Below, piece after piece: positions 50,643 to 60,400 of a stretch of 64,000 nucleotides of DNA. Both the position numbers and the translations under genes were made by a program. Origin of the DNA: Patulibacter minatonensis DSM 18081 (GTDB lineage Bacteria; Actinomycetota; Thermoleophilia; Solirubrobacterales; Solirubrobacteraceae); NCBI RefSeq assembly GCF_000519325.1, contig NZ_KI912613.1, positions 585,836 to 649,835 of the forward strand, written 5' to 3'. The notes under the pieces are model-generated. The model did not search any database. It saw only the letters and a program-made list of their open reading frames with translations, and was not told the origin of the DNA. Within the stretch, counting starts at the first letter, position 1. Each line of letters starts with the position of its first letter.

Positions 50643-51836
50643 TCACCGCACCCCGCGCCGCACCGCCGTCGGCCTCGCGACCCCCAGCCGCTCGGCCAAC
50701 TCCCACGCCGCGGCCCGGCCCGCGCGGTTGGCGCCGACGGTCGACTGCGAGGGCCCATAGCCGATCAGGTGGACCCGCGGCTCGTCCGCGACCCGGGTGC
50801 CGCGCAGCTCGATGCCGCCCCGGTCGTTGCGCAGGTGGAGCGGGTCGAGGTGGGCGATGTGGGGCTTGAAGCCCGTGGCCCAGAGGAGCACGTCGACCGG
50901 GGTGTGCGAGCCGTCGGGCTCGCGGACGCCGTCCGGCTCGACGGCGACGAACATGGGACGTCGGTGCAGGACGCCGCGCTCGCGGGCGGCCCGCACGTAG
51001 GGCGTCTCGATCAGGCCGGTGTAGGAGACGACGCTGCCGGTCGGGTTGCCGGCCTCGACGTCCGCCGTCACCCGCTCGATGACCATCCGGCCCTCGACCT
51101 CGGCCCGGAACTCGCCGTCGAGGAAGACCGGCTCCCGCCGCGTGTACCAGAGCACCGTGGACTTCCGGGAGAGCTCCTCGAGCAGCTGGAGCGCCGAGAT
51201 GCCGCCGCCGACGATCGCCACCCGCTGCCCGGCGAACGCGTCGGCGCGCACGTAGTCGCGGGTGTGCAGCTGCCGCCCGCGGAAGGTCCGCTGTCCGGGG
51301 TAGGCGGGCAGGACCGGGGTGTTCCAGGTGCCGGTGGCGTTGATGATCGCCCGGGTCCGCAGGCGCCCGTCGGCGGTCGCGACGAGGAGGTCGCCGTCGG
51401 GGTCCTCGTCGGCGCGGGTGACCTCCGTGACCGTCACGGGGCGGCGGATCGGCAGGTCCTCCGCGCGCTCGAACGCGGCGAAGTACTCCGGCACGGCGAC
51501 CCTGCTGGGAGCGTCCGGGTCGATCGGCGGCTTCGGGAACCGCGGCAGGTCGAAGATGCCGTTGACGGTGCGCATCGTCAGCGACGCCCACCGGTGCCGC
51601 CACGCGCCGCCCGGAGCGTCCTCGGCGTCCAGGACGACGAAGGTCGGGGCCGCCGTGGTGGATTCCGCGGCCGCTGCACCCGGTGCCGCGGCCATCGACG
51701 ACCCGGCGTCGGAGGCCGCGACGTCCGCGAACCCCCGGCGACGCAGGTGGTACGCCGCGGACAGGCCGGCCTGCCCCCCGCCGATGACGACGACGGTCGC
51801 GTGTCCGTCGCCCGGGTTCCCCGTCGCGCCGCTCAT
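50643..51836 (-). CDS. FAD/NADPH-binding flavin monooxygenase
   Basis: 397 residues. A FAD Rossmann motif VVIGGGQAGLSAAYHLRRRG begins near residue 16, and a second nucleotide motif VAIVGGGISALQLL lies near residue 195; ATGTWNTP and LLWATGF are typical of YhhA/CzcO-like flavin monooxygenases acting on small amines, sulphides or metals. A 25-residue Ala/Ser/Thr-rich insert interrupts the first beta-alpha-beta unit (about 42-66), which is unusual. ATG 51836. The substrate is unknown. It ends near the island edge and is divergent from the glutathione-transferase gene. Confidence 0.82.
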   Translation of the reverse strand: MSGATGNPGDGHATVVVIGGGQAGLSAAYHLRRRGFADVAASDAGSSMAAAPGAAAAESTTAAPTFVVLDAEDAPGGAWRHRWASLTMRTVNGIFDLPRFPKPPIDPDAPSRVAVPEYFAAFERAEDLPIRRPVTVTEVTRADEDPDGDLLVATADGRLRTRAIINATGTWNTPVLPAYPGQRTFRGRQLHTRDYVRADAFAGQRVAIVGGGISALQLLEELSRKSTVLWYTRREPVFLDGEFRAEVEGRMVIERVTADVEAGNPTGSVVSYTGLIETPYVRAARERGVLHRRPMFVAVEPDGVREPDGSHTPVDVLLWATGFKPHIAHLDPLHLRNDRGGIELRGTRVADEPRVHLIGYGPSQSTVGANRAGRAAAWELAERLGVARPTAVRRGVR

Positions 51837-51933
51837 GCACCGAGTGTCGCGCGTCGCGGCCGGGACCCCGTCACGGGGCGGGGATCCGGCGACCGCAGGG
51901 ACCCCGACGACGGCCTGTTCTAGGGTCGTGGGC

Positions 51934-52530
51934 GTGCGCCTCTACCACCTGCCCGGTTCCCGATCGACGCGCGCCCTCTGGACGCTCGAGGAGATCGGCG
52001 CGCCCTACGAGCTCGCGCTGCTGCCCGGCGACGAGCGTCGCGGCGAGGAGCACCTCCGACGGCACCCGCTGGGTCGGGTCCCGGTGCTCGAGCTCGACGA
52101 CGGCCGCCACGTCTTCGAGTCGGGCGCCATCTGCCTCCACCTCGCCGACCTGCACCCCGACGCCGGGCTGCTCGGTCCGGTCGGCTCGACCGAGCGGGCG
52201 CTGGTCTACCAATGGGCGTTCTTCGCGTTCTCCGAGCTCGAGGGCACCGTCTTCCCGTGGATGCGGGCCAAGCGGGCCGGCCAGGACCTCGACGCCCTGG
52301 CCGAGCGCTTCACGCCGGTCGCGGCCGCGCTCCGGGCGACGCTCTCCGAGGGCCCCTGGCTGCTCGGCGACCGCTTCACGGTGGCCGACGTGCTGTGCAG
52401 CGGCCCGCTCGGCGCCGCCTTCCGTCGCGGCCTGATCGACGAGGACGGCCCGCTGCGCGACTACCTCGACCGCGCGGCGGCCCGGCCGGCGAACGTCCGG
52501 GCGGAGGCCGTGCGGGTCCCGGGACCCTGA
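51934..52530 (+). CDS. Glutathione S-transferase-like protein
   Basis: 198 residues. The thioredoxin-like N-terminal half (VRLYHLPGSRSTRALWTLEE, LGRVPVLELDDG, FESGAICLHLAD) has the cis-Pro and glutathione-site Glu-Ser; the C-terminal half is helical with FTVADVL. Ser in GSRS takes the position of the catalytic Tyr/Ser. GTG 51934 lies 7 nt after a -10 box (TAGGGT, 51921-51926), a leaderless arrangement. Actinobacteria use mycothiol, so the thiol cofactor is uncertain. Confidence 0.85.
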   Translation: MRLYHLPGSRSTRALWTLEEIGAPYELALLPGDERRGEEHLRRHPLGRVPVLELDDGRHVFESGAICLHLADLHPDAGLLGPVGSTERALVYQWAFFAFSELEGTVFPWMRAKRAGQDLDALAERFTPVAAALRATLSEGPWLLGDRFTVADVLCSGPLGAAFRRGLIDEDGPLRDYLDRAAARPANVRAEAVRVPGP

Positions 52531-52601
52531 CGACGGCGCGCGTGCCCGGCGGCCGCGCGCCGGGGCCGGACGCACCGCGCGCCCCGGCTACCCTTCCGCG
52601 G

Positions 52602-52922
52602 ATGACGTCCTCCGAGGTCGGCCCCTGCGAGCTGGAGGTCGGCACCGAGGTCCTCCGCCTGCACTCCCGCGTGATCGACGCGTTCTCGTCGCGCTCGGAC
52701 TGGTCGATGCGGATCCACGTCGACCACGTCGTGTTCGCCGCCCGGGCACCCGACCGCAAGGGGCGCGTCCAGGTGCGCATGGGGCGGCTGGACGAGAAGG
52801 GCGAGATGCGCCTGGGCTCCGAGCGGCTGAAGCTCGACCTCGATCCGCAGGAGTGGGAGCGCTTCGAGGCCTTCGTCGCCGTGGTGAAGCGCGTGCAGGC
52901 GGCGGGACCCGAGCCCTGGTGA
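52602..52922 (+). CDS. Conserved-looking small protein
   Basis: 106 residues, no signal peptide or membrane helix. The pattern of short strands (CELEVGTEVLRLHSRVIDAF, SMRIHVDHVVFAARA, KGRVQVRMGRL) and a final helix looks like a small PH-like domain. ATG 52602 follows a -10 box (TACCCT, 52589-52594) by 7 nt. Function unknown. Confidence 0.7.
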   Translation: MTSSEVGPCELEVGTEVLRLHSRVIDAFSSRSDWSMRIHVDHVVFAARAPDRKGRVQVRMGRLDEKGEMRLGSERLKLDLDPQEWERFEAFVAVVKRVQAAGPEPW

Positions 52923-52930
52923 GGCGGACG

Positions 52931-52964
52931 CGGCGCGGCGGTGCCCCCGGGCACGCGCGCGCCG
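52931..52964. terminator. Hairpin between convergent genes
   Basis: GTGCCC-CC-GGGCAC (52941-52954) is a perfect inner stem, extended by partly complementary GC arms on both sides. It lies between gene ends at 52922 and 52979. Confidence 0.5.
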
Positions 52965-52978
52965 CGACCGGCCGCCGG

Positions 52979-54079
52979 TCAGTCGAAGACCACGACCGGC
53001 TTGATGACCTCGCCGTCGGCGGACGACTTGACCGCCTCGTTGATCTGCTCGAACGGGAACGTCTTGATCAGCTCGTCGAACGGGAACTTCCCGTCGAGGT
53101 ACATCTCGACCATCTCCGGGATGAACTGCTGCGGGTCGACGTCGCCCTCGATGACGCCCGAGAGCGTGCGGCCGAGCAGCAGGTGCCCCTGGTCGATCGA
53201 GATGTTGTTCTCGAGGCCCTGGAAGCCGACCGTCGCCGCGTGCCCCGGCGACTTCAGCACCTCGAGGGTGTTGCGGATGACGCCCTCGGTGCCGACCGTG
53301 TCGAACGAGTAGTCGAGCCCGGTGTCCGTGATCTGCTGGATGTCCCAGATCAGGTCCTTCGTCGCCGTCGGGTCGAAGACGTGCGTCGCGCCGTGCTCCT
53401 TGGCGAACTCGAGGCGCGCGGCGTTCGTGTCGATGCCGACGATCGGGTCGCAGCCCGCGGCCTTGGCCGCCATCAGCGCCGCGAGTCCGACGCCGCCGAG
53501 GCCGAAGATGGCGATGCCCTGCCCCGGCTTCGGGTTCAGGACCTTGAGGACCGTGCCCGCCCCGGTCTGGATGCCGCAGCCCAGCGGACCGAGCAGCTCG
53601 ATCGGTGCGTCCTCGCGGACCTTGACGGTGTTCGTCGCCTTCGCGATGGCCCGCGACGCCCAGGACGACTGCTGGAAGAAGTTGCCGTAGACCTCCTCGT
53701 CGCCCTTGCTGTACGTGGTGGTCCCGTCCAGCCGCGTGCCGAAGTAGTTCAGCGCGGCGAAGAGCTCGCAGTAGGCCGGCCGTCCTCCGGTGCAGACGTC
53801 GCACTCGCCGCAGTGGCCGAAGCTGAGGACGACGTGGTCGCCCGGGGCGACCGTCGTGACGTCGGAGCCGACGGCGGCGACGATGCCGGCCCCCTCGTGC
53901 CCGAGCACGGTGGGCAGCGGGAGCGGGACCGTGCCGTCGATGCCGGTCATGTCGGTGTGACAGATCCCGGCGCCCTTGATGTCGATGAGGACCTCGTCCT
54001 CCTGGAGCTCCGAGACCTCGATCTCCTCGATCACGAGCGGCTGATCGATCTCGCGTAGCACTGCAGCGGTGGCCTTCAC
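52979..54079 (-). CDS. Zinc-dependent alcohol dehydrogenase (aryl-alcohol type)
   Basis: 366 residues, MDR family. Visible features are the catalytic zinc site (GICHTDMTG and GHEGAG), the structural zinc cysteines CGECDVC and YC, the NAD-binding GLGGVGLAAL, and the C-terminal FPFDELI region. It oxidises primary or aromatic alcohols to aldehydes with NAD+. GTG 54079 has a GGAGGG site just upstream. It is divergent from the enoyl-CoA hydratase/LLM pair, so a common catabolic role is possible. Confidence 0.9.
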   Translation of the reverse strand: MKATAAVLREIDQPLVIEEIEVSELQEDEVLIDIKGAGICHTDMTGIDGTVPLPLPTVLGHEGAGIVAAVGSDVTTVAPGDHVVLSFGHCGECDVCTGGRPAYCELFAALNYFGTRLDGTTTYSKGDEEVYGNFFQQSSWASRAIAKATNTVKVREDAPIELLGPLGCGIQTGAGTVLKVLNPKPGQGIAIFGLGGVGLAALMAAKAAGCDPIVGIDTNAARLEFAKEHGATHVFDPTATKDLIWDIQQITDTGLDYSFDTVGTEGVIRNTLEVLKSPGHAATVGFQGLENNISIDQGHLLLGRTLSGVIEGDVDPQQFIPEMVEMYLDGKFPFDELIKTFPFEQINEAVKSSADGEVIKPVVVFD

Positions 54080-54311
54080 GGTCCCTCCGGACTCTCGGTG
54101 TTGCTGACGTTCCGACGCTACCCCGGGGCCGGGCCGCCCGCCTATGGTCCGATCGGGAGAGGTTCCTCGCCCGGGTGGCCGGCGTCGGACCGGCAGCGAC
54201 GCCCCGAACGCGCGAAAGCGGCGCGGAGGTGCTCGACGTCCGCCGTACGGGAGAGGGAGACACCGTCCGCGAGGGATGGCCGTCGCGCGCGCCCGCGGAG
54301 AGAATCGCCCG

Positions 54312-55124
54312 ATGACCACCACCACGCCGTCGGGGAGCACGGTCCTCCTGGACGTCTCCGCCGGGATCGCGACCATCACGCTGAACCGGCCGGAGACCGG
54401 CAACCTGTTCGACCACGCGATGACGGAGGCGTTCCGCGAGGCCGCCGCCACGGTCGCCGCCGACCCGGCCGTCCGGGTCGTCGTCCTGCGCGGGTCCGGG
54501 AAGGCGTTCTGCTCCGGTGGCGACGTCGAGTACTTCGGGGCGGCGGACGACCCGGCCGCCGCGCTCGACGGCATGGCGACGAACCTCCACGCCGGGCTCC
54601 TGCTGCTCACCGAGAGCGCCGCTCCCGTCGTGGCCGTCGTCCGCGGCGCGGCCTTCGGGGCCGGGCTCAGCCTCGCCGCCTTCGCCGACGTCGTGATCGC
54701 CGGGTCGTCCGCGAAGTTCCTCGGCGGGTACCCGGGCGTGGGCCTGACGCCCGACGGCGGCATGACCTGGAACCTGACCCGCAAGGTCGGCCTCACGCGG
54801 GCCACGTCCCTGCTGTTCGCCGGCGGGATGTGGCGGGCCGGTGACGCGCTGGCCGCCGGGCTCGTCTCGGAGGTCGTGGAGGACGACGAGCTCGAGGCCG
54901 CCGCGACGGCCCGGATCGAGGCCCTCGCCGCCGGGCCGACCGGGGCGTTCGCCGCGATCCGGCGCCTGCTCGACGAGGGGACCCGGCGGTCGTTCGCCGA
55001 CCACCTCGACGTCGAGAAGGCGCAGATCGTCGCGCAGGCCACGTCGCCCGAGGGCCGCGAGGGGATCGAGGCCTTCGCCGCCCGGCGGACGCCCCGGTAC
55101 GCCGAGATCGGGACCGCGTCGTGA
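54312..55124 (+). CDS. Enoyl-CoA hydratase/isomerase family protein
   Basis: 270 residues, crotonase fold. The oxyanion-hole segments GKAFCSGGDVEYF and GAAFGAGLSLA are present. A Gly-Pro-type loop GGYPGVGLTPDGG follows; Asp in TPDGG rather than the usual Glu pair suggests isomerase or other non-hydratase chemistry. GGAG (54297-54300) lies 11 nt before ATG 54312. Its stop overlaps the LLM gene start (GTGA). Confidence 0.87.
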   Translation: MTTTTPSGSTVLLDVSAGIATITLNRPETGNLFDHAMTEAFREAAATVAADPAVRVVVLRGSGKAFCSGGDVEYFGAADDPAAALDGMATNLHAGLLLLTESAAPVVAVVRGAAFGAGLSLAAFADVVIAGSSAKFLGGYPGVGLTPDGGMTWNLTRKVGLTRATSLLFAGGMWRAGDALAAGLVSEVVEDDELEAAATARIEALAAGPTGAFAAIRRLLDEGTRRSFADHLDVEKAQIVAQATSPEGREGIEAFAARRTPRYAEIGTAS

Positions 55125-56158
55125 GCGTCGCGCTCCCGAAGCTCGGGATCTCCCTCGCCTACTGGCCCTGGTTCACGTACGACGAGCAGGTCGAGCTGGC
55201 CGTGCTCGCCGACGACCTCGGCCTGGACTCCGTGTGGGCGAGCGAGGCGTGGGGGCAGGACACCGTCTCGATGCTCGGCGCGCTCACCGTCCTGACCGAG
55301 AACGTCCGGCTCGGCACCGCGATCATGCAGCTGCCGGCCCGGCCCGCGACGACCGCGGCGATGGCCATCGCGTCGCTCGACGTGATGTCCGGCGGCCGGC
55401 TGTGCGTCGGCATCGGGCCGAGCGGTCCGCAGGTCTCCGAGGGCTGGTACGGCGCGCCGTTCGGGAAGCCGCTGAAGCGGACCCGCGAGTACCTCGCCCT
55501 GATGCGGGACGTGATCGCCGGGGAGACGATCCCCGAGCAGGTCGACCCGGACGCGGAGGGCGTCACCGGGCTCGGCAAGGCGCTGCGCCTGCTGGTCCGT
55601 CCCGAGCGCCCGAAGGTCCCGTTCTACCTCGGGGCCACGGCGCCGAAGGCGATCGAGCAGTGCGCGAGGATCGGCGACGGCTGGATCGGGTTCCTCGTCG
55701 ATCCCGAGCACCCGGGGCCGCTCCTCGACCCGCTGCAGGCCGCGCTGCGCGAGGCGGGCCGCACGAACGACGACTTCGAGACCTGCTGCCTGATCCCGAC
55801 GTGCGTCGCCGACACCGTCGAGGAGGCCCGCGAGGCGGTGCGGCCGTGGGTCGCGTTCTACCTGGGGGCGATGGGCGCGAAGGGCAAGAACTTCTACGTC
55901 GAGCTGGCGGCGGCCTACGGGTACGGCGACGCCGCCACGGCGATCCAGGACCGCTACCTCGCCGGCGACCGGGCGGGTGCCGAGGCCGCGGTCCCCACCG
56001 ACCTCGTGGACGCCGTCACGGTCGCCGCGACCCCCGACACGCTGGCCGCCCGCCTCGCGCAGTTCACGGACGCCGGCGTCGACACGATGATCTGCATCCC
56101 CTGCGGCGACACCATCCGCACGGTGCACGAGCTCGGGGCGGTGCGGGACCGGGCGTAG
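55121..56158 (+). CDS. LLM-class flavin/F420-dependent oxidoreductase
   Basis: 345 residues, luciferase-like TIM barrel. Family marks include GLDSVWASEAW, LGTAIMQLPARPATTAAMA, SGGRLCVGIGPSG and GAPFGKPLKRTREYL. Many actinobacterial members use F420 instead of FMN; here the residues do not settle which. It is translationally coupled to the crotonase gene, so the two may act on the same acyl intermediate. Confidence 0.87.
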   Translation: MSVALPKLGISLAYWPWFTYDEQVELAVLADDLGLDSVWASEAWGQDTVSMLGALTVLTENVRLGTAIMQLPARPATTAAMAIASLDVMSGGRLCVGIGPSGPQVSEGWYGAPFGKPLKRTREYLALMRDVIAGETIPEQVDPDAEGVTGLGKALRLLVRPERPKVPFYLGATAPKAIEQCARIGDGWIGFLVDPEHPGPLLDPLQAALREAGRTNDDFETCCLIPTCVADTVEEAREAVRPWVAFYLGAMGAKGKNFYVELAAAYGYGDAATAIQDRYLAGDRAGAEAAVPTDLVDAVTVAATPDTLAARLAQFTDAGVDTMICIPCGDTIRTVHELGAVRDRA

Positions 56159-56160
56159 CC

Positions 56161-56202
56161 GGCGGGGCGCGGCCGGCGGCTGCGCGCCGGCCGCGGCCCG
56201 CC
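56161..56202. terminator. Very strong bidirectional hairpin
   Basis: An 18-nt left arm (56161-56178) pairs with 56185-56202 at 17 of 18 positions around a 6-nt loop GCTGCG. It fills the gap between the convergent stops at 56158 and 56203 completely. Confidence 0.8.
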
Positions 56203-57318
56203 CTACTTCACGATCCTGAAGCTCTGCCGCGACGCCGCGGAGGCGTTCTTCGACGGGTCGGTCGCCACCACGCCCAGGCGGTACCGGCCCTCCGCGAGGC
56301 GCCGTCCACCGATACGGGCCGGCAGCGGGACGCTGTTCCGGCCGGCCGCGCCCGCGACGACGAACGAGCCGACCTTCGTGAACCGGTCGCAGCGCTTCCG
56401 GCCGCGGTTCTTCGACGTCTGCCTGCTGCAGGTCTTCCCGACGCGCCGGCCGGTGCTCCTGCGCTCCACGGTCGCGACGACCTTCCCGGGCTCCGACAGG
56501 TCGAAGGAGAGCTCGATGCCCGACGTCGTCCTGGACGAGGGTCGCGAGAGCGACACGCGACGGACGCTCGGCGCGGTGACGTCGGGCGGGGTCGGGACGG
56601 TCGGAGTCGGGGTCGGCACGGTGGGGGTCGGATCCGGGACGGTCGGCGTGGGGTCCGGCGTCGGCGGCGGGCACGTCCCCGGGCCGACCACCGTCGGGCA
56701 GGCATCCTGCGTCTCGTCCCCGTACCCGTCCTTGTCGGCGTCCGGCTCCACGCGGACCGACAGCGGGAACGACCAGGCGCCCAGCGTGTTGAACGTGTAG
56801 GTCGTGCCCGGCTGGATGTCGGGCATCGTCGCGCGGTCGTCCCACAGCGAGTCGTCGACGCCACCCTGGGTCGAGGCCCAGCAGGGGGAGTTGACGTCCG
56901 TGTAGAAGCCGACGCGCTGGCCGGCGACGACCGGGATCCGCACGGGGTTCAGCGTGGCGGTGTTGGGGAGGAGCGTCACCGACTCGCTCTGGGCGTCGGT
57001 GCGGACGATCCGGTTCGTGGAGCTGGTGCCGACCTTCAGCTTGAAGACGGCGAACCCCGCGCTCCCCGTGCGGAACGTCCACGACGTGATCACGCCCGGA
57101 GAGGCGATGACGAACGGGTCGGCCGTGGTCTTCTGCGGGTAGTACGTGTGCGGGGCGTTGATGCAGTTCGACGTCGGGTTGAAGCTCAGGCCGACCGTCG
57201 TCGCCGCTGGGCCGCTCGCCGGCAGGGCCACCACCAGCATCGCCACGCCTGCTCCGGCCACCGCGCATCTGCTCTTCGTGCGCCAGAACCTACCCCCGGA
57301 CGGATACGGCGTCCACAC
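56203..57318 (-). CDS. Secreted beta-rich protein with Pro/Thr linker
   Basis: 371 residues from GTG 57318. The N-terminus is basic (RFWRTKSR) followed by a hydrophobic stretch (VAGAGVAMLVVALPAS), a usable signal peptide. The first mature domain (about 45-190) is a beta-sandwich with cysteine pairs and VRVEPDADKDGYGDETQDAC, an EF-hand-like thrombospondin-3-type calcium loop; then a Pro/Thr repeat (DPTPTVP, three times) and a C-terminal beta domain also seen with Ig-like secreted proteins. No enzyme motif is visible. The start is uncertain. Confidence 0.65.
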   Translation of the reverse strand: MWTPYPSGGRFWRTKSRCAVAGAGVAMLVVALPASGPAATTVGLSFNPTSNCINAPHTYYPQKTTADPFVIASPGVITSWTFRTGSAGFAVFKLKVGTSSTNRIVRTDAQSESVTLLPNTATLNPVRIPVVAGQRVGFYTDVNSPCWASTQGGVDDSLWDDRATMPDIQPGTTYTFNTLGAWSFPLSVRVEPDADKDGYGDETQDACPTVVGPGTCPPPTPDPTPTVPDPTPTVPTPTPTVPTPPDVTAPSVRRVSLSRPSSRTTSGIELSFDLSEPGKVVATVERRSTGRRVGKTCSRQTSKNRGRKRCDRFTKVGSFVVAGAAGRNSVPLPARIGGRRLAEGRYRLGVVATDPSKNASAASRQSFRIVK

Positions 57319-57443
57319 GATCGGTGCCGAGGACCTCCGGCACGGGCGGGTGAGAGACGTCCGGCCGCGACCGCCCGGCTCCGGGCGGCGTTCCGGCGCG
57401 CCACCCCCTGAGCGCCGCCACGGGCCCGTGCAAGCATGGCCCC

Positions 57444-60400
57444 GTGCACGTGGCCATCCTCGGAGCCCTCGAGGTCCGGCAGGGCGGGAGCCCGGTACCC
57501 CTCGCGGGCGGGCGCGTCCGCGCGCTGCTCGTGCGACTGGCGCTCGACGCGGGCCGCGACGTCGGCACCGCGACGCTGATCGACGCCATCTGGGAGGAGG
57601 CGCCACCGGCCGACGCGGCGCACGCGCTCCAGGCGCTGGTCTCCCGGCTGCGGCGTGCGCTGGGGTCGGGCGCGGTGGTCTCCGGCGTCGCGGGCTACCG
57701 GCTGACGGTCCCGCCCGAGCAGATGGACGCGCTCGCGTTCGAGGACGCCGCCCGGCGAGGCGCGACCGCGCTGCGGGCCGGCGACGCCGCGACGGCCGCG
57801 ACGCTCCTCCGCGACGCGCTCGCGACCTGGCGGGGCCCGGCGCTCGGCGAGCTCGCCGGCGACCGGCGGTTCGCCACGGAGGCGGCCGACCGGCTCGAGG
57901 GCCTGCGCCTGACCGCGACGGTCGACCGGCTCGAGGCCGACCTGGCGCTCGGGTCCGGCGCGGACCTCGTCGCTGAGCTCGACCGCCTGACGATCGCCCA
58001 CCCGCTCAACGAGCGGCTCGCCGCGCAGCGGATGCGCGCGCTGGCGGCGGCCGGCCGGTCGGCCGACGCGCTCGGCGCCTACGAGCAGGTCCGCCGGCGC
58101 CTCGACGACGAGCTCGGCGCGCTGCCCTCAGCCGACCTCCGGGCGGCGCACCTCGCCGTGATCGACGGGACGGCGACCGGTCCGACGGCGACCACGGGCC
58201 CTGCGAGCGCAGAGCCGGCCCGCCTCCCGACGCCTGCGCGCCCCGACGCCGCGACCGCCGACCCCGACGCCCACGCGCCCGTCCGCCGCACGAACCTCCG
58301 GCACACCCTGACGAGCTTCGTCGGCCGCGCCGACGAGGTCGAGCGGCTCGACGCGCTGCTGGCCGACCACCGCCTGCTCACCCTCGTCGGTCCGGGCGGG
58401 GCCGGCAAGACGCGCCTGGCCGGCGAGGTCGCCGGCCGGCAGCAGGACCGCGCCGCGGACGGGATCTGGATGGTCGAGCTCGCGACGATCACCGACCCGG
58501 CCGACGTCGGGGCGGGCGTCCTCGGGGCGCTCGGCCTGCGCGAGGCGAGCCTGCTCCGGCAGTCCGGGGCGGGCGGCGGGATCGTCGGCCCGGGGCCCGG
58601 TCGCCCGGGCGCCGGCCCTGCGACGACCGGCCCTGCCCCGCACGCCGACACCGACCCGGTGGCGCACCTGCTCGACGTCCTCGCCGAGCGCGAGACGGTG
58701 CTCGTCCTCGACAACTGCGAGCACCTCGTCGCCGCCGCCGCGGTGCTCGCCGACCAGCTGCTGGCGCACTGCCCGCGCCTGCGGATCATCGCCACGAGCC
58801 GCGAGCCGCTCGGCATCGCCGGGGAGCGCCTGGAGCAGGTCCCCCCGCTCGGACTCCCGCCCGTCGACGCCGACGCCGCGTCCGCGCTGCGGCACCCCGC
58901 GGTGCGCCTCTTCGCCGATCGCGCGGCCGACGCGTCGCCCGGGTTCGCGGTCGACGACGGGACCGTCGGCAGCGTCGTCGAGATCTGCCGGCGCCTCGAC
59001 GGCCTGCCGCTCGCGATCGAGCTGGCCGCCGCCCGGCTGCGCTCGCTCCCGGCCCCGCAGATCGCGGCGCGGCTGGACGACCGGTTCCGCCTGCTCACGG
59101 GCGGCAGCCGTGCGTCGCTGCCCCGCCAGCAGACCCTCCGCGCCGTCGTCGACTGGTCGTGGGACCTCCTGACCGACGACGAGCGCCTCGTCGCCCGGCG
59201 GATCGCCGTCTTCCCCGCGGGCGTCACGCCCGAGAGCGCTGCGGCGGTCTGTGCGGACGACGACCTCGACGGCGACGCGGTCCTCGACCTGCTCGCCGCG
59301 CTGGTGGACCGCTCGCTGCTGGTCCTCGTCGACCGGGGCGTGCCGCGCTACCGGATGCTCGAGACGATCCGCGAGTACGGCACCGGCCGGCTCGCCGCGC
59401 GGGACGAGCTCGCGGCGACCCGCACGGCCCACGCGGCGTTCTTCGCGGCGCTCGCGGACGAGGCCGACCCGCAGCTGCGCGGCCCGGAGCAGCTGCACTG
59501 GTTCCGCCGGCTGCAGGCCGAGCGCGACAACCTGCTGGCCGCCCTGCGCTGGCTGGCGGACGACGGCGACGCCCGCCGCGCCCTGCGGCTCGCTCTCGCG
59601 CTCGGCTGGTTCTGGGTGCTGTCCGGCAGCCCGAACGACGCCGCGGCGGCGATCCGACTGGCGCACGCGGTCCCGGGCGACGCCGACCCGCTGGACCGGC
59701 TGCTCGCCGAGAACCTGCTCCTGTTCGGGGACGACGCCCGGACCGCCGACGTCCGCGAGGACCTCGCGGGGCTCCTCCAGGAGCTCGACCACCTGGACCT
59801 GTCGCCGCGCCCGGTCGCGGTCGCCGGCGCACCGCTCCTGGCCTGGTTCTCGGCGGAGCCGGCGCGGGCGCGGGAGCTCTTCGACCGCGCGCTCCGGAGC
59901 GACGATGCGTGGGTCCGTGCGACCGTCCCGCTCGCGCTGGCGCAGTGGGCCGAGAACGAGGGCGACGTCGAGGGCATCCGCCGCCATCTCGACGAGGCGC
60001 TCGCCGCGTTCCGCACCCTCGGCGAGCGATGGGGCCTGACCGCGACGCTCAGCTCGATCGCCAGCCTGCGGATGCTCGAGGACGACCTCGACGGCGCCGG
60101 CGCCGCCCTCGAGGAGGCCCGCGTGCTCTTCCAGGAGCTCGGCGCCGACAGCGACAACGCGCGGCTCCTGCTCGACATCGCGGGCGTGCGCTGGCGCCAG
60201 GGCGACCTCGAGGGCGCCCGCGACTACGCCCGCCGCTCCCGGGACGCCACCGACGTCGGCGGCATCGAGTCGGCGTTCGCCGGGGCGTTCCTCGCGCGAC
60301 TGAGCAGCGTTCTCGGGGACGAGGCGGGGTCCCGCGAGCTGATCGCCGCGGCGCTCACGACGATCGAGCGCATCGCCCCCGGCCGGCCGGAGCGCGGGCA